Shown one piece after another: positions 55,856 through 64,000 of a DNA stretch of 64,000 nt. The position numbers and the translations under genes are program-made. Origin of the DNA: Microbispora rosea (GTDB lineage: Bacteria; Actinomycetota; Actinomycetes; Streptosporangiales; Streptosporangiaceae); contig NZ_FTNI01000009.1 in assembly GCF_900156315.1 (NCBI RefSeq), positions 124,001 to 188,000 of the forward strand, written 5' to 3'. How positions within the stretch are numbered: position 1 is the stretch's first letter; each line of letters opens with the position of its first letter. The notes under the pieces are model-generated. The model searched no databases, was not told the origin of the DNA, and saw only the letters and a list, made by a program, of their open reading frames with translations.

Positions 55856-57982
55856 TCAGCGGCCGGGCCGGTCTCGCCAGGTGATGAGCGCGTCGAGCGC
55901 CTCCACGTGGGAGCCCCGCACGAGCAGGGGGTTGATCTCCAGCGACTCCAGGTCGTCGCCGAGGCTCCCGGCGAAGGCGGCGACCCGGGCCACGACCGCC
56001 GCGACGGCGTCGAGATCGGCGGGCTCGGTGCCACGAGCGCCCCGCAGCAGCGCGGCGCCGCGCAGCTCGTCCAGCGCCCGCCGCGCCTCGGCCGCGTCCA
56101 CCGGCAGGACGCGCAGCGCCGTGTCACGCAGCGCCTCCACCCAGATCCCGCCCAGGCCGACGGCCAGGGTGAGCCCCCACGCCGGGTCCCGTACGATGCC
56201 CACCAGCAGTTCCACGCCGCCGCCGCGCTGCGGCTGGACGAGCGCGCCCACCCGGCCGGCGCCGGGGACCGCCGCGGCGGCGGCCACGACCTCGCGGTAG
56301 GCCCGCTCGACGTCCCGCGCGCCGGACAGGCCCAGCCGGACCCCGCCGATGTCGCTCTTGTGCCCCAGCCCTTCCGCGGCGGCCTTGAGGACGACCGGGT
56401 AGCCGAACCCGACCGCCGCCGCCACCGCCGACTCCTCGTCGTGCACCAGCTCGCCGGGCACGACCGGGATCCCGGCCGACGACAGCAGAGCGGCGGCGCG
56501 GTGCTCGGCCCACACGCCGGTCCCCGGCTCGACCGCCGGGGCGCTCACCGCGGCCTCGGCCGGGACGGCCGCGTCCGCCGCCTCGACCGCGGCGCGGTAG
56601 GCCCGCCCCCATCGGACGGCGGCGCCGATGGCGTGCATGCCGTGCTCGATGCCGCCCGCGACGTACGGGAACCCGGCCTGCCGCTGGACGTCGCGGCCGA
56701 ACTCGGTGACGTCGGTCAGCACGTTGCTCACGACGACGACCGGCATCGGCGCCTCGGCCATGCGCCTGGCGCTCGCCGAGAACGTGGCGTACACGGGGGC
56801 GGGGTCGGGCGGGGCGACGCGCGGGAGGTCCGACAGCAGCATGACCGCGTCCACCCCGGGATCGGCGGTGACGGCCTCCAGCGCGCGGCCGAGCAGCGTG
56901 CGGTCGATGAGCACGTAGCCGGTGACGTCGAGGGGGTTCTGCACGGTCCCGAAGGCGGGCACGATCTCCCGCAGCCGGGCGACGGTCTCCGGGGCGAACG
57001 CCGGCAGCTCCAGTCCCTCGTCCTCGGCCCGGTCGGCGATGATCTCCGACGCGCCGCCCGAGGGCGTGACGACGCCGATCCGCGGGCCTGGCAACGGGCC
57101 CACCTCGGCGAGCAGGCCCGCGGTGATGATGAGGTCCTCAAGCGACCGCACCCGCACCACCCCGAGCTGCCGGAACGCCGCGTCGATCACGTTGTCGTCG
57201 CCCACGAGCGCGCCGGTGTGGGCCTGGGCGGTGCGGGAGGCGAGCCGGCTGCGGCCGATCTTCAGCGCGACGATCGGCTTGCCCGCGAGCAGCGCCCGGC
57301 GCGCCGCCCGGGAGAACGCGGCCGGGTCGCGGACCGACTCGAGGAACAGCGCGATGGCCTTGGTCGCCGGGTCGTCCACCAGGTAGTCGATCACGTCGGT
57401 GACGGTGACGAGCGACTCGTTGCCCATCGAGGTGAGCAGGCTGACCCCGACGTTGCGCGCCTGGGCGAAGCCGAGCACCGAGCTGGCCAGAGCGCCGCTC
57501 TGCAGCACCACCCCGACCGACCCGCGCAGCAGCGGGGACGGGATCGGCAGGCCGTACGGCGTGACGTCGGCGGCGGCGTTGATGAAGCCGTTGCCGTTGG
57601 GGCCGAGCACGGTGAGGTCGCTCTCCCGAGCGAAGTCGACGATCTCCGCCTCCAGGGCGGCGCCCTCCGGCCCGGTCTCGCCGAAGCCCGCCGTGAGGAT
57701 CACGTAGTGACGGATGCCGAGCTTGGCCCCCTCGCGCAGCACGGGCAGCACGGCCGTGGTCGGCACCATCACGTACGCGAGGTCGACCTGGCCGGGGATG
57801 TCGGACAGGCTGCGGTGGGCCTGCTCGCCGTGCACGACGCCGCCGCGCGGGTTGACCAGGTGCACGGGCCCGCGGAAGCCGTGCGTACGGAGGTTGGTCA
57901 GCGTGCTGATCGACCAGCCGGACTTGTCCGTCGCCCCGACCAGGGCGATCGACCGGGGGTTGAACAGCTCTCCTACCGGCAT
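55856..57982 (-). CDS. Acyl-CoA synthetase, NDP-forming (acetate-CoA ligase family)
   Basis: A 708-residue fused acyl-CoA synthetase: CoA-binding domain (FNPRSIALVGATDKSGWSIS, residues 1-120), succinyl-CoA-ligase-like domain with the phospho-His in TAQAHTGALVGDD, and a C-terminal ATP-grasp domain starting near residue 490 (AALLSSAGIPVVPGEL, YPVVLKAAAEGLGHKSDIGG). Such enzymes activate organic acids to CoA thioesters. Two bases separate it from the dehydrogenase gene, so both are driven by the promoter with operator copy 4. The start is ATG at 57982; the longer frame upstream is shadow of the dehydrogenase. Confidence 0.9.
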   Translation of the reverse strand: MPVGELFNPRSIALVGATDKSGWSISTLTNLRTHGFRGPVHLVNPRGGVVHGEQAHRSLSDIPGQVDLAYVMVPTTAVLPVLREGAKLGIRHYVILTAGFGETGPEGAALEAEIVDFARESDLTVLGPNGNGFINAAADVTPYGLPIPSPLLRGSVGVVLQSGALASSVLGFAQARNVGVSLLTSMGNESLVTVTDVIDYLVDDPATKAIALFLESVRDPAAFSRAARRALLAGKPIVALKIGRSRLASRTAQAHTGALVGDDNVIDAAFRQLGVVRVRSLEDLIITAGLLAEVGPLPGPRIGVVTPSGGASEIIADRAEDEGLELPAFAPETVARLREIVPAFGTVQNPLDVTGYVLIDRTLLGRALEAVTADPGVDAVMLLSDLPRVAPPDPAPVYATFSASARRMAEAPMPVVVVSNVLTDVTEFGRDVQRQAGFPYVAGGIEHGMHAIGAAVRWGRAYRAAVEAADAAVPAEAAVSAPAVEPGTGVWAEHRAAALLSSAGIPVVPGELVHDEESAVAAAVGFGYPVVLKAAAEGLGHKSDIGGVRLGLSGARDVERAYREVVAAAAAVPGAGRVGALVQPQRGGGVELLVGIVRDPAWGLTLAVGLGGIWVEALRDTALRVLPVDAAEARRALDELRGAALLRGARGTEPADLDAVAAVVARVAAFAGSLGDDLESLEINPLLVRGSHVEALDALITWRDRPGR

Positions 57983-57984
57983 CC

Positions 57985-59154
57985 TCACTCCCCGATCGTG
58001 CCGAGGCGGGCGTGGCCCCTGAGCAGGTTGCGGGCGATCGTCCGGCGCTGGATCTCGTCGGTGCCCTCGAAGATCCGCAACAGGCGCAGCTCGCGATACC
58101 ACCGTTCGATCGGCAGTTCCTTGGTGTAGCCCATGCCCCCGTGGATCTGCAGCACGCGGTCGACGACCTGGTTGGCCATGACGGCGCCGTTCAGCTTGGC
58201 GATCGAGGAGGCGTGCCGGGCGTCCATGCCCTGCTGGACGCGCCAGGCGGCGTGCAGCGTGAGCCACTTGGCCGCCTCGATCTCCACCTGCGAGTCGGCG
58301 ATCATCCACTGGATCGCCTGGTATTCGGCGATCGGCTTGCCCATCGACATGCGGATCTTGGCGTAGTCGATCGCCATCTGCAGCATGCGCTCGGCCGAGC
58401 CGACCGCCCGCGCCGGGATCATGTAGCGGCCCTGGCCGATCCACTGCATGGCCAGTTCGAAGCCCCTGCCGAGCTCGCCGAGGATGTTCTCCTCCGGCAC
58501 CCTGACGTCCTCGAACACCAGCGAGGCCGGGCCCCACTGCCCCATCGTCGGGATCGGCTCGGACTTCCAGCCCATGTCGCGGTCGGCGAGGAAGCAGGTG
58601 ACGCCGCCGTTCGCGCCCCTGTCCGGGTCGGTCACGGCGAACACCATCACGAAGTCGGCCTCGTTGCCACCGGTGATGAAGGTCTTCTCACCGTTGATGA
58701 CCCAGTCGCCGCCGTCCTTGACGGCACGCGTACGGATGTTGCGGGCGTCCGACCCCGCGCCCGGCTCGGTGATGGCGAAGCAGGAACGGCGTTCGCCCTC
58801 GATGGTCGGGATGAGGTAGCGCTGCTTCTGCTCCTCGGTGCCGGCGTAGAGGATGTTGTCGGCCGACCCGCCGAAGCTGAACGGCACGAACGTCCGTCCC
58901 ATCTCCATGGCGATGATCGCGGACATGACCGCGCCCAGGGCGGCTCCGCCGTACTCCTCGGGGGTGTTGATGCCCCAGAAGCCCATCTTCTTCGCCTTGA
59001 GCCGCAGGTCGCGGAGGACCCCGGGATCGAGCCCGGGGCCGCCGGCGCGCTCGCTGCGCAGCACCTCGGGTTCGAGCGGCATGATCTCCCGCTCCACGAA
59101 CGCGCGGATGGTGTCACGGATCTGCAGTTCCTCTGGGCTCAGGGAGAAGTCCAT
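57985..59154 (-). CDS. Acyl-CoA dehydrogenase
   Basis: A 389-residue FAD-dependent acyl-CoA dehydrogenase, full-length for the family. CFAITEPGAGSDARNIRTRA is the flavin-binding signature, FITGGNEADFVMVFAVT the middle beta-domain, and the catalytic base lies in LLRIFEGTDEIQRRTIARNL (Glu of FEGTDEI). It performs the alpha,beta-dehydrogenation that starts a beta-oxidation cycle. First gene of the two-gene operon behind operator copy 4. Confidence 0.95.
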   Translation of the reverse strand: MDFSLSPEELQIRDTIRAFVEREIMPLEPEVLRSERAGGPGLDPGVLRDLRLKAKKMGFWGINTPEEYGGAALGAVMSAIIAMEMGRTFVPFSFGGSADNILYAGTEEQKQRYLIPTIEGERRSCFAITEPGAGSDARNIRTRAVKDGGDWVINGEKTFITGGNEADFVMVFAVTDPDRGANGGVTCFLADRDMGWKSEPIPTMGQWGPASLVFEDVRVPEENILGELGRGFELAMQWIGQGRYMIPARAVGSAERMLQMAIDYAKIRMSMGKPIAEYQAIQWMIADSQVEIEAAKWLTLHAAWRVQQGMDARHASSIAKLNGAVMANQVVDRVLQIHGGMGYTKELPIERWYRELRLLRIFEGTDEIQRRTIARNLLRGHARLGTIGE

Positions 59155-59167
59155 CGACGCGACTCTT

Positions 59168-59188
59168 TTCTAGAATTTCTCTCTAGGA
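59168..59188. promoter_or_regulatory. 21-bp regulon operator, copy 4
   Basis: TTCTAGA-N7-TCTAGGA, one base off the consensus, 13 bases ahead of the acyl-CoA dehydrogenase start. Confidence 0.8.
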
Positions 59189-59229
59189 ATCGGTTCCAGC
59201 CTGGTTCCCCGCCGAAGGGGTGTCAAGAG

Positions 59230-59250
59230 GTCTGGAATCAGTTTCTAGAA
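59230..59250. promoter_or_regulatory. 21-bp regulon operator, copy 5
   Basis: GTCTGGA-N7-TCTAGAA: right half perfect, left half with two mismatches, spacing kept. It lies about 79 bases before the TetR gene and fits autoregulation at lower affinity. Confidence 0.65.
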
Positions 59251-59328
59251 TTCGACCGGCTACGATGGTGCCGTCCCTGGAAAACGCGCCGGCCGTGGAC
59301 CGTCCGTCCCCGGAAACAAGGAGCCCAG

Positions 59329-60000
59329 ATGGCACGCAAGCCCGGCGGCAAGAGCGGCTCGTGGGAGTGGAGCCGCACCGCCCAGACGCGTAAGAGCATG
59401 CTTCAGGCCGCCCGCGAGGTCTTCTCCGAGCACGGCTTCGCCGACGCCAACGTCGCGGACGTCGTCGAGCGCGCCGGCTCCAGCGTCGGCAGCCTCTACC
59501 ACCACTTCGGGGGCAAGACCGAGCTGTTCCTCGCGCTGTACGAGGAGCACCAGGCCGCCCACGAGGAGGCCGCCGCCGCCGGCGTCGCCGCGGCCAAGCA
59601 GGCGGGCGTGAAGGACCCCGTCGAGCTGTTCATCGAGGGGGCCAGGGCGTTCCTGGAAGGGTCCTGGCAGCGGCGCGACCTGGCCCGGCTGTTCATGGAC
59701 GGCGACGGGCCGCCCGGGTTCGAGCTGATGCGGCGCACCCGCGGCCGGGAGTGGGTCCGGCAGAACGCCGTCCTGCTCGGCGCGGCGAACACGCCGACCG
59801 ACCGCCTCACGGTCTCGGTCCTCACCAGCGTGATCGGCGAGGCCGGCCGCGAGGTCGCGACCAGCGAGACCGAGGAGGAGGCCCATGAGGTCGTCGAGGC
59901 GGCGATCGCGCTGATCCGCCGCTTCGGCGACCCCCTGGCCACCCACGAAGGCACGACCGGCGCCGCAGGTGCGTTGGAAGCGGGGGTCGCCGGGAGCTGA
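59329..60000 (+). CDS. TetR-family regulator, likely master repressor of the lipid regulon
   Basis: A 223-residue TetR regulator with DNA-binding helices SMLQAAREVFSEHGFADANV and RAGSSVGSLYHHFGGKTELF near residues 25-70. The rest is a ligand-binding domain typical of acyl-CoA-responsive TetR members. AAGGAGCCCAG precedes the ATG. It is placed in the middle of the acyl-CoA genes, and the same 21-bp dyad occurs at its own promoter and at five other regulon positions, so it is the leading candidate for the cognate repressor. That link is inferred, not shown. Confidence 0.9.
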   Translation: MARKPGGKSGSWEWSRTAQTRKSMLQAAREVFSEHGFADANVADVVERAGSSVGSLYHHFGGKTELFLALYEEHQAAHEEAAAAGVAAAKQAGVKDPVELFIEGARAFLEGSWQRRDLARLFMDGDGPPGFELMRRTRGREWVRQNAVLLGAANTPTDRLTVSVLTSVIGEAGREVATSETEEEAHEVVEAAIALIRRFGDPLATHEGTTGAAGALEAGVAGS

Positions 60001-60040
60001 CCCCGGCGCCCTGGCCCCGGTGACGGCCCGCGCCTCCACG

Positions 60041-60886
60041 TCAGGCGGGGCGGAAGGCCGCCCTGCCCCGGTCGATGACGACGGTGCCGTCGTCCTTCGC
60101 CGTGCGGAACAGGGCCGTCGCACCGTCGCCGGACGTCCAGATCGAGACGGTCAGCGTCTCGCCGGGGAAGACCGGCTTGCTGAACCGTCCCGACATGGCC
60201 GCGAAGCGAGCCGGATCCGACCCCGCCACCGCGTGCAGCAGCGCCCGCCCGGTGATCCCGTACGTGCACAGCCCGTGCAGGATCGGCCGGGGGAAGCCGG
60301 CGCGGGCGGCGAAGACGGGGTCGGAGTGCAGCGGGTTGCGGTCCCCGGACAGCCGGTAGAGCAGCGCCTGGTCCTCGCGGGTCTCGTACGTCACCGTGTG
60401 GTCCGGCGGCCTGCCGGGCTCGGCCCACTCGTCGCGGGGGCCGCGCTCGCCCCCGAAGCCGCCCTCGCCGCGGATGAACACCGAGCTGCGGCTCGTGATC
60501 AGCGACTCGCCGCTTTCGGCGTCCGCCGCCCTGGCCTCGGTCGTCACCAGCGCCCCCGAGCCCTTGTCGTAGATGCCGGTCACCGTCGAGGTGGTCCGCA
60601 CGCGACCGGCGGGCGGCAGCTCGCGGTGCAGTTCGAACGCCTGCTCGGCGTGCACGAGCATGGCCGGGTCGAAGTCGCCGAGCCGCCGTCCGGTGGGGGC
60701 CTGGGCGGCCAGGACCGCGAAGGTCGGCAGCACCCGCTGCCGGATCCCCGCCGAGTTCTCCGTGGTGAAGGCGAGCTCCTCGGTGCCCGCCCCGACGCCC
60801 AGCGCGTACAGCAGGGTGTCGGCGGACGTCCACGACCGCTCGTGCGGCGCGCTCTCCACCCCGATCAGACCGTGGTCGAGCGGCAT
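60041..60886 (-). CDS. MaoC-like double-hotdog enoyl-CoA hydratase
   Basis: A 281-residue fusion of two hotdog domains, the usual form of 2-enoyl-CoA hydratase 2 enzymes. The C-terminal hotdog has the hydratase motif YRLSGDRNPLHSDPVFA with the Asp/His pair and the GFPRPILHGLCTYGI continuation; the N-terminal hotdog lacks these residues and is structural. It adds water to enoyl-CoA, giving an R-3-hydroxyacyl-CoA. It lies downstream of the SDR at one base spacing, same operon. Confidence 0.9.
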   Translation of the reverse strand: MPLDHGLIGVESAPHERSWTSADTLLYALGVGAGTEELAFTTENSAGIRQRVLPTFAVLAAQAPTGRRLGDFDPAMLVHAEQAFELHRELPPAGRVRTTSTVTGIYDKGSGALVTTEARAADAESGESLITSRSSVFIRGEGGFGGERGPRDEWAEPGRPPDHTVTYETREDQALLYRLSGDRNPLHSDPVFAARAGFPRPILHGLCTYGITGRALLHAVAGSDPARFAAMSGRFSKPVFPGETLTVSIWTSGDGATALFRTAKDDGTVVIDRGRAAFRPA

Positions 60887-60887
60887 G

Positions 60888-61811
60888 TCAGCCCTCCCCC
60901 TCCGGGATGCGCCCGCTGGTGAGGGCGTTCGGCGCGGCCTTGTCCACCAGGGCGGGGATCACCTCGCCCAGCTCGGCCGGATCCCACCGGGCGTCCTTGT
61001 CCACCCCCGGCCCGGCGTGCCAGCCCTCGGCGACGCTGATGTGCCCGCCGCGCACGTTGAAGACGCGGCCCGTGATCCCCCGCGACTGCGCGCTCGCCAG
61101 CCAGACCACCAGCGGCGCGATGTTGTCCGGCGCCGAGGGATCGAAGCCGCCCTCGACGGGCCGCCGCCCGCCCGGGATGAGGTTCTCGGTCATCCGGGTG
61201 AGCGCGGCGGGCGCGACCGCGTTGACCGTCACGCCGTAACGCGCCAGTTCCTTGGCCGCGATGATCGTCAGCGACGCGATTCCCGCCTTGGCCGCGCCGT
61301 AGTTGCCCTGGCCCGGGTTGCCGTAGATGCCGGACGACGACGTGGTGTTGATCACCCGGGCGTCCACCGGCTCTCCGGCCTTGGCCCTGGACCTCCAGTA
61401 GGCGGCGGCGTGCCGCAGCGGGGCGAAGGTGCCGCGCAGGTGCACCCGGATGACCGCGTCCCACTCGTCGGCGGTCATGTTGACGAGCATCCGGTCGCGC
61501 AGGATGCCCGCGTTGTTGACCAGGACGTGCAGGTCGCCGAAGGTCTCCACGGCCCTTTCGATCATGCGGTGCGCGCCGTCGAAGTCGGAGACGTCCTCAC
61601 CGTCGACCACAGCCTCGCCGCCCATGGCTCTGATCTCCTCGACCACCTCGCCCGCGGCGCCGGTGGACGACCCGGTGCCGTCGACCTCCGCGCCGAGGTC
61701 GTTCACGACGACCCTGGCGCCCTGGCGCGCGAACTCCAGCGCGTGTCCCCGCCCGATGCCCCGCGCGGCACCGGTGACGATCACGACACGGCCTTCCATG
61801 ATTCCGCCCAT
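60888..61811 (-). CDS. SDR-family 3-hydroxyacyl-CoA dehydrogenase
   Basis: A 307-residue SDR resembling the dehydrogenase part of peroxisomal multifunctional enzyme 2 (17beta-HSD4 type). NAD motif VTGAARGIGRGHALEFARQG with VVVNDLGAEVDG, DVSDFDG, HVLVNNAG, Ser in TTSSSGIYG and the YGAAK pair are all present. With the MaoC hydratase it would convert enoyl-CoA to 3-ketoacyl-CoA. Its promoter contains operator copy 6. Confidence 0.92.
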   Translation of the reverse strand: MGGIMEGRVVIVTGAARGIGRGHALEFARQGARVVVNDLGAEVDGTGSSTGAAGEVVEEIRAMGGEAVVDGEDVSDFDGAHRMIERAVETFGDLHVLVNNAGILRDRMLVNMTADEWDAVIRVHLRGTFAPLRHAAAYWRSRAKAGEPVDARVINTTSSSGIYGNPGQGNYGAAKAGIASLTIIAAKELARYGVTVNAVAPAALTRMTENLIPGGRRPVEGGFDPSAPDNIAPLVVWLASAQSRGITGRVFNVRGGHISVAEGWHAGPGVDKDARWDPAELGEVIPALVDKAAPNALTSGRIPEGEG

Positions 61812-61858
61812 GCGCTGCTCCCTTGACTCGACCTTGACCGGACCGCGTGTGAACGTGA

Positions 61859-61879
61859 TTCTAGTAATGGAATCTAGAA
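61859..61879. promoter_or_regulatory. 21-bp regulon operator, copy 6
   Basis: TTCTAGT-N7-TCTAGAA, one mismatch, between the leftward SDR (start 61811) and rightward MFS gene (start 61921). It could control both. Confidence 0.8.
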
Positions 61880-61920
61880 TTCGGTAGGGAGGAGCCGGTC
61901 ATGATCCAGCTCGCCGTTCG

Positions 61921-63393
61921 ATGACGGCCGTGCCGCAGACCATCGCGGCGGACCCCGGCGAGCGGGAGCGGCTGCGCCGCGCCTGGCGGACGCTGTCGGT
62001 CGTGAGCATGGCCAGCGTCCTGACCGCGCTCGGCGGCAGCGCGCTCAACGTGGCGCTCCCCGAGGTCGTACGGCAGACGCACGCGAGTGCGGACGCCGCG
62101 AGCTGGATCCTGCTCGCCTTCCAGCTCACGACGACCGTGCTCATGGTCGTGTTCGGCCGGCTCGCCGACCTGTTCGGGCGGCGGGCGATGTACCTCGGCG
62201 GCCTGGCCACCTACACCGTCGCCAGCCTGCTGGCCGGGCTCGCACCGAGCGCGTGGGTCATCGTGGCGCTGCGCGTGCTGCAGGCGGCGGGCGGGGCCAT
62301 GCTGCTGACCAACAGCGCCGCCCTGGTGACCGACGCCTTCCCCAAGTCGCGGCTCGGCGAGGGGATGGGCGTCTACACCGCGTCCTTCTCCATCGCCCAG
62401 CTCGCCGGCCCGGCGCTCGGGGGCCTGTTCACCGAGCACCTCGGCTGGCGCTGGGTGTTCTGGTACAACGTGCCCCTCGGCATCGCGTGCCTGGTCTGGG
62501 GCGCGGTGGCCCTGCGTCCCGGGCCGCCGCAGGGCCGCGACCAGGGGCTCGACCTGTCGGGCAACGCGCTCGTGCTCGCCTGTCTCGGCGGCCTGCTGCT
62601 CGCGCTGTCGGAGGTGACCAGGCTCGGCTGGGGACATCCGATGGTGGTGTCCGGGCTCGTCGTGTTCGCCGTGACGCTGCCGCTGTTCGTCGTGCGTGAG
62701 CTGCGGGCCCGTCATCCCGTGGTGGACATCCGGATGTTCCGCGACGTCACGTTCGCCCTCGGGACGCTGGCGTCGTTCCTCAACTCGACCGCCCGGGTCG
62801 GAGTGGTGCTCCTCGTGTCGCTGTTCTTCCAGGCCGTCCGCGGGGAGGACCCGGTGCGCGCGGCGGTGAAGGTGCTGCCGCTCTCGATCGCGGCGATGGC
62901 GGCGTCGGTCGCGTCGGGCTTCCTGCTGCGCCGTCTCGGCCCGCGCACGGTGGCCGTCGCCGCGACCTCGCTGACGACGGCGGGCCTGGCTTCCCTGCTG
63001 TGCCTGATCTCCCCCGGCGTCTCGTCGACGGCGCTCATGGCCGCCCTCGTGCTGATCGGCGTCGGCTCGGGCATGTTCCTGCCCTCCAACACGACCGCGA
63101 TCCTCGACGGGGTGCCGTCGCACCGGCTGGGGATCGTGAACGCCATGCGTCTGATGCTGCAGAACACCGGGGTGGTGGTCGGCACCGCGCTGGTGCTGTC
63201 GATCATCACGGTGCCGCTGCCGGCCGGGCTGCACGACGCCGTCTTCGCGGGAACGCTGTCCCACGTCTCGTCCACGGCGGTCGAGCAGCTCGTGACCGGC
63301 TACCGCTGGGCGCTGGCCTGCATGACCGCCGTCTCCGCGCTGGCCGTGCTGACCTGCTTCACCAGAAGGCGGGCGGGCTCGTCCGTCAGCTGA
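61921..63393 (+). CDS. DHA2-family MFS transporter
   Basis: A 490-residue drug:H+ antiporter-2 type protein with fourteen predicted helices. VVFGRLADLFGRRAMYLGG is the loop 2-3 motif, LRVLQAAGGAMLLTNSAALV the motif C-like segment, and EHLGWRWVFWYNVPLGIACL the conserved helix 5/6 region of EmrB/QacA-type exporters. Divergent from the SDR gene and behind operator copy 6, it may export a toxic intermediate or substrate of the lipid pathway. It overlaps the pirin gene by eight bases. Confidence 0.92.
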   Translation: MTAVPQTIAADPGERERLRRAWRTLSVVSMASVLTALGGSALNVALPEVVRQTHASADAASWILLAFQLTTTVLMVVFGRLADLFGRRAMYLGGLATYTVASLLAGLAPSAWVIVALRVLQAAGGAMLLTNSAALVTDAFPKSRLGEGMGVYTASFSIAQLAGPALGGLFTEHLGWRWVFWYNVPLGIACLVWGAVALRPGPPQGRDQGLDLSGNALVLACLGGLLLALSEVTRLGWGHPMVVSGLVVFAVTLPLFVVRELRARHPVVDIRMFRDVTFALGTLASFLNSTARVGVVLLVSLFFQAVRGEDPVRAAVKVLPLSIAAMAASVASGFLLRRLGPRTVAVAATSLTTAGLASLLCLISPGVSSTALMAALVLIGVGSGMFLPSNTTAILDGVPSHRLGIVNAMRLMLQNTGVVVGTALVLSIITVPLPAGLHDAVFAGTLSHVSSTAVEQLVTGYRWALACMTAVSALAVLTCFTRRRAGSSVS

Positions 63394-64000
63394 GGACGCG
63401 GCCGTGCCGGTCGCGGGCCTTCAGCCGCACGGTGGGCATCTCGGGAGCGGGCAGCGGCTCCTGCCCGCCCGGGACGACGCCGAAGCGGCCGCCCCTCATC
63501 CAGTCGTCGCGCGCCCGCGCGATCTCCTCGTGCGAACGGCCGACGAAGTTCCACCACATCACCAGGGGCTCCTCGAACGGCGTGCCGCCCAGCACGAACA
63601 GCCGGGCCGGACCGGCCGCCTCCATCGGCACCGCCGTACGGCCCTGGCCGAGATAGAGCAGCGAGCCCGGGCTCAGCGAGACCCCGGCCACGTCGGCCGT
63701 GCCCGACATGACCAACACCGCAGTCTCGAAGGACGGGTCCACCGGCAGCCTGTGCTCTCCCGGCCCCTCGAACAGCACCTCGGCCCCGAGCAGCGGGGTG
63801 TGCACGAGGGCGGGCGAGCGCAGCGGCCCGGCCTCGCCCACCACGACGGTCACCGTGACGTCCCCGTCGCGCAGCACGGGCAGGGCGGCGTGGTGCTCGA
63901 ACCGCGCCTCGCCGTGCCGGGCCTCCTCCGGCAGCGCGACCCACAGCTGCAGGCCGTGCATGCCCGGCGGGTGCTCCGGCGGCGTCTGCTCCGAATGGGC
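63386..64000 (-). CDS. Pirin-family protein, truncated by the window edge
   Basis: The visible 204 codons are the C-terminal two-thirds of a bicupin pirin. The frame enters from the right edge (QTPPEHPPGMHGLQLWVALP is the inter-domain region with the pirin GLQLWVALP signature) and continues through the second cupin (FETAVLVMSGTADVAG, LFVLGGTPFEEPLVMWWNFV). The N-terminal cupin holding the metal site lies outside the window. Pirins are metal-binding, some with quercetinase activity. An internal ATG at 63961 should not be taken as the start. Confidence 0.88.
   Translation of the reverse strand, partial: AHSEQTPPEHPPGMHGLQLWVALPEEARHGEARFEHHAALPVLRDGDVTVTVVVGEAGPLRSPALVHTPLLGAEVLFEGPGEHRLPVDPSFETAVLVMSGTADVAGVSLSPGSLLYLGQGRTAVPMEAAGPARLFVLGGTPFEEPLVMWWNFVGRSHEEIARARDDWMRGGRFGVVPGGQEPLPAPEMPTVRLKARDRHGRVLS

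Overview
The window is very GC-rich and its genes are densely packed on both strands. Promoters use TTG, GTG and ATG starts, and stem-loop terminators lack U-tracts. Gene content is typical of a filamentous actinomycete: a two-domain geosmin-synthase-type cyclase, LtrA and DUF6191 families, and many TetR, IclR, ArsR and AraC regulators. A member of the Streptosporangiaceae or a relative is my inference; no rRNA or tRNA is present to confirm it. No CRISPR array, prophage or intact insertion sequence was seen.

Layout. 0.4-5 kb: a two-gene bacterial-PH membrane operon, a small membrane protein and a NarL-type two-component system. 5-8.5 kb: a patchy accessory stretch with an IS481-type transposase scrap, a frameshifted YezG/DUF600 immunity-like gene, a methyltransferase and two unrecognised convergent genes. 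8.7-14.8 kb: an organosulfur operon (DszB-like desulfinase, SsuA/B/C-type ABC importer, class II aldolase, SsuD-type monooxygenase) with a perfect palindrome upstream and a strong terminator at its end. 15.5-17.7 kb: a secreted tandem esterase whose first half has lost its catalytic residues. 18.5-24.6 kb: two NmrA-like reductases, LtrA, a small acidic protein, a P450 and a VioB-type ferritin-like protein; three of these transcription units carry TGTCACA promoters resembling the ECF41 sigma class. 24.9-34.5 kb: cupins, an AlkA-type glycosylase, a stand-alone condensation-domain protein, LysE, a sulfotransferase and regulators.

34.5-42.8 kb holds the most striking system: two family 2B encapsulin shell genes flank a two-domain terpene cyclase in one overlapping operon, followed upstream by a polyprenyl diphosphate synthase and then a DrrAB-type ABC exporter with its own TetR repressor. 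Shell, cyclase and prenyl-donor enzyme suggest a protein compartment for terpenoid (geosmin-like) synthesis.

43.5-47.2 kb and 55.8-64 kb encode an acyl-CoA or lipid degradation set: two MFS transporters, VOC protein, OB-fold/thiolase-like pair, acyl-CoA synthetase, acyl-CoA dehydrogenase, MaoC hydratase, SDR and TetR. These two blocks are tied together by six copies of a 21-bp operator, TTCTAGA-N7-TCTAGAA, found only at their promoters. Between them (47.3-55.8 kb) lie unrelated accessory genes: a membrane KAP-like P-loop NTPase, a Uma2 nuclease-like protein, a recombination scar joining half a VOC gene to a HxlR tail, a secreted CBM2 protein, AraC and hydrolase genes, and a TetR/methyltransferase pair. 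A pirin gene runs off the right edge.
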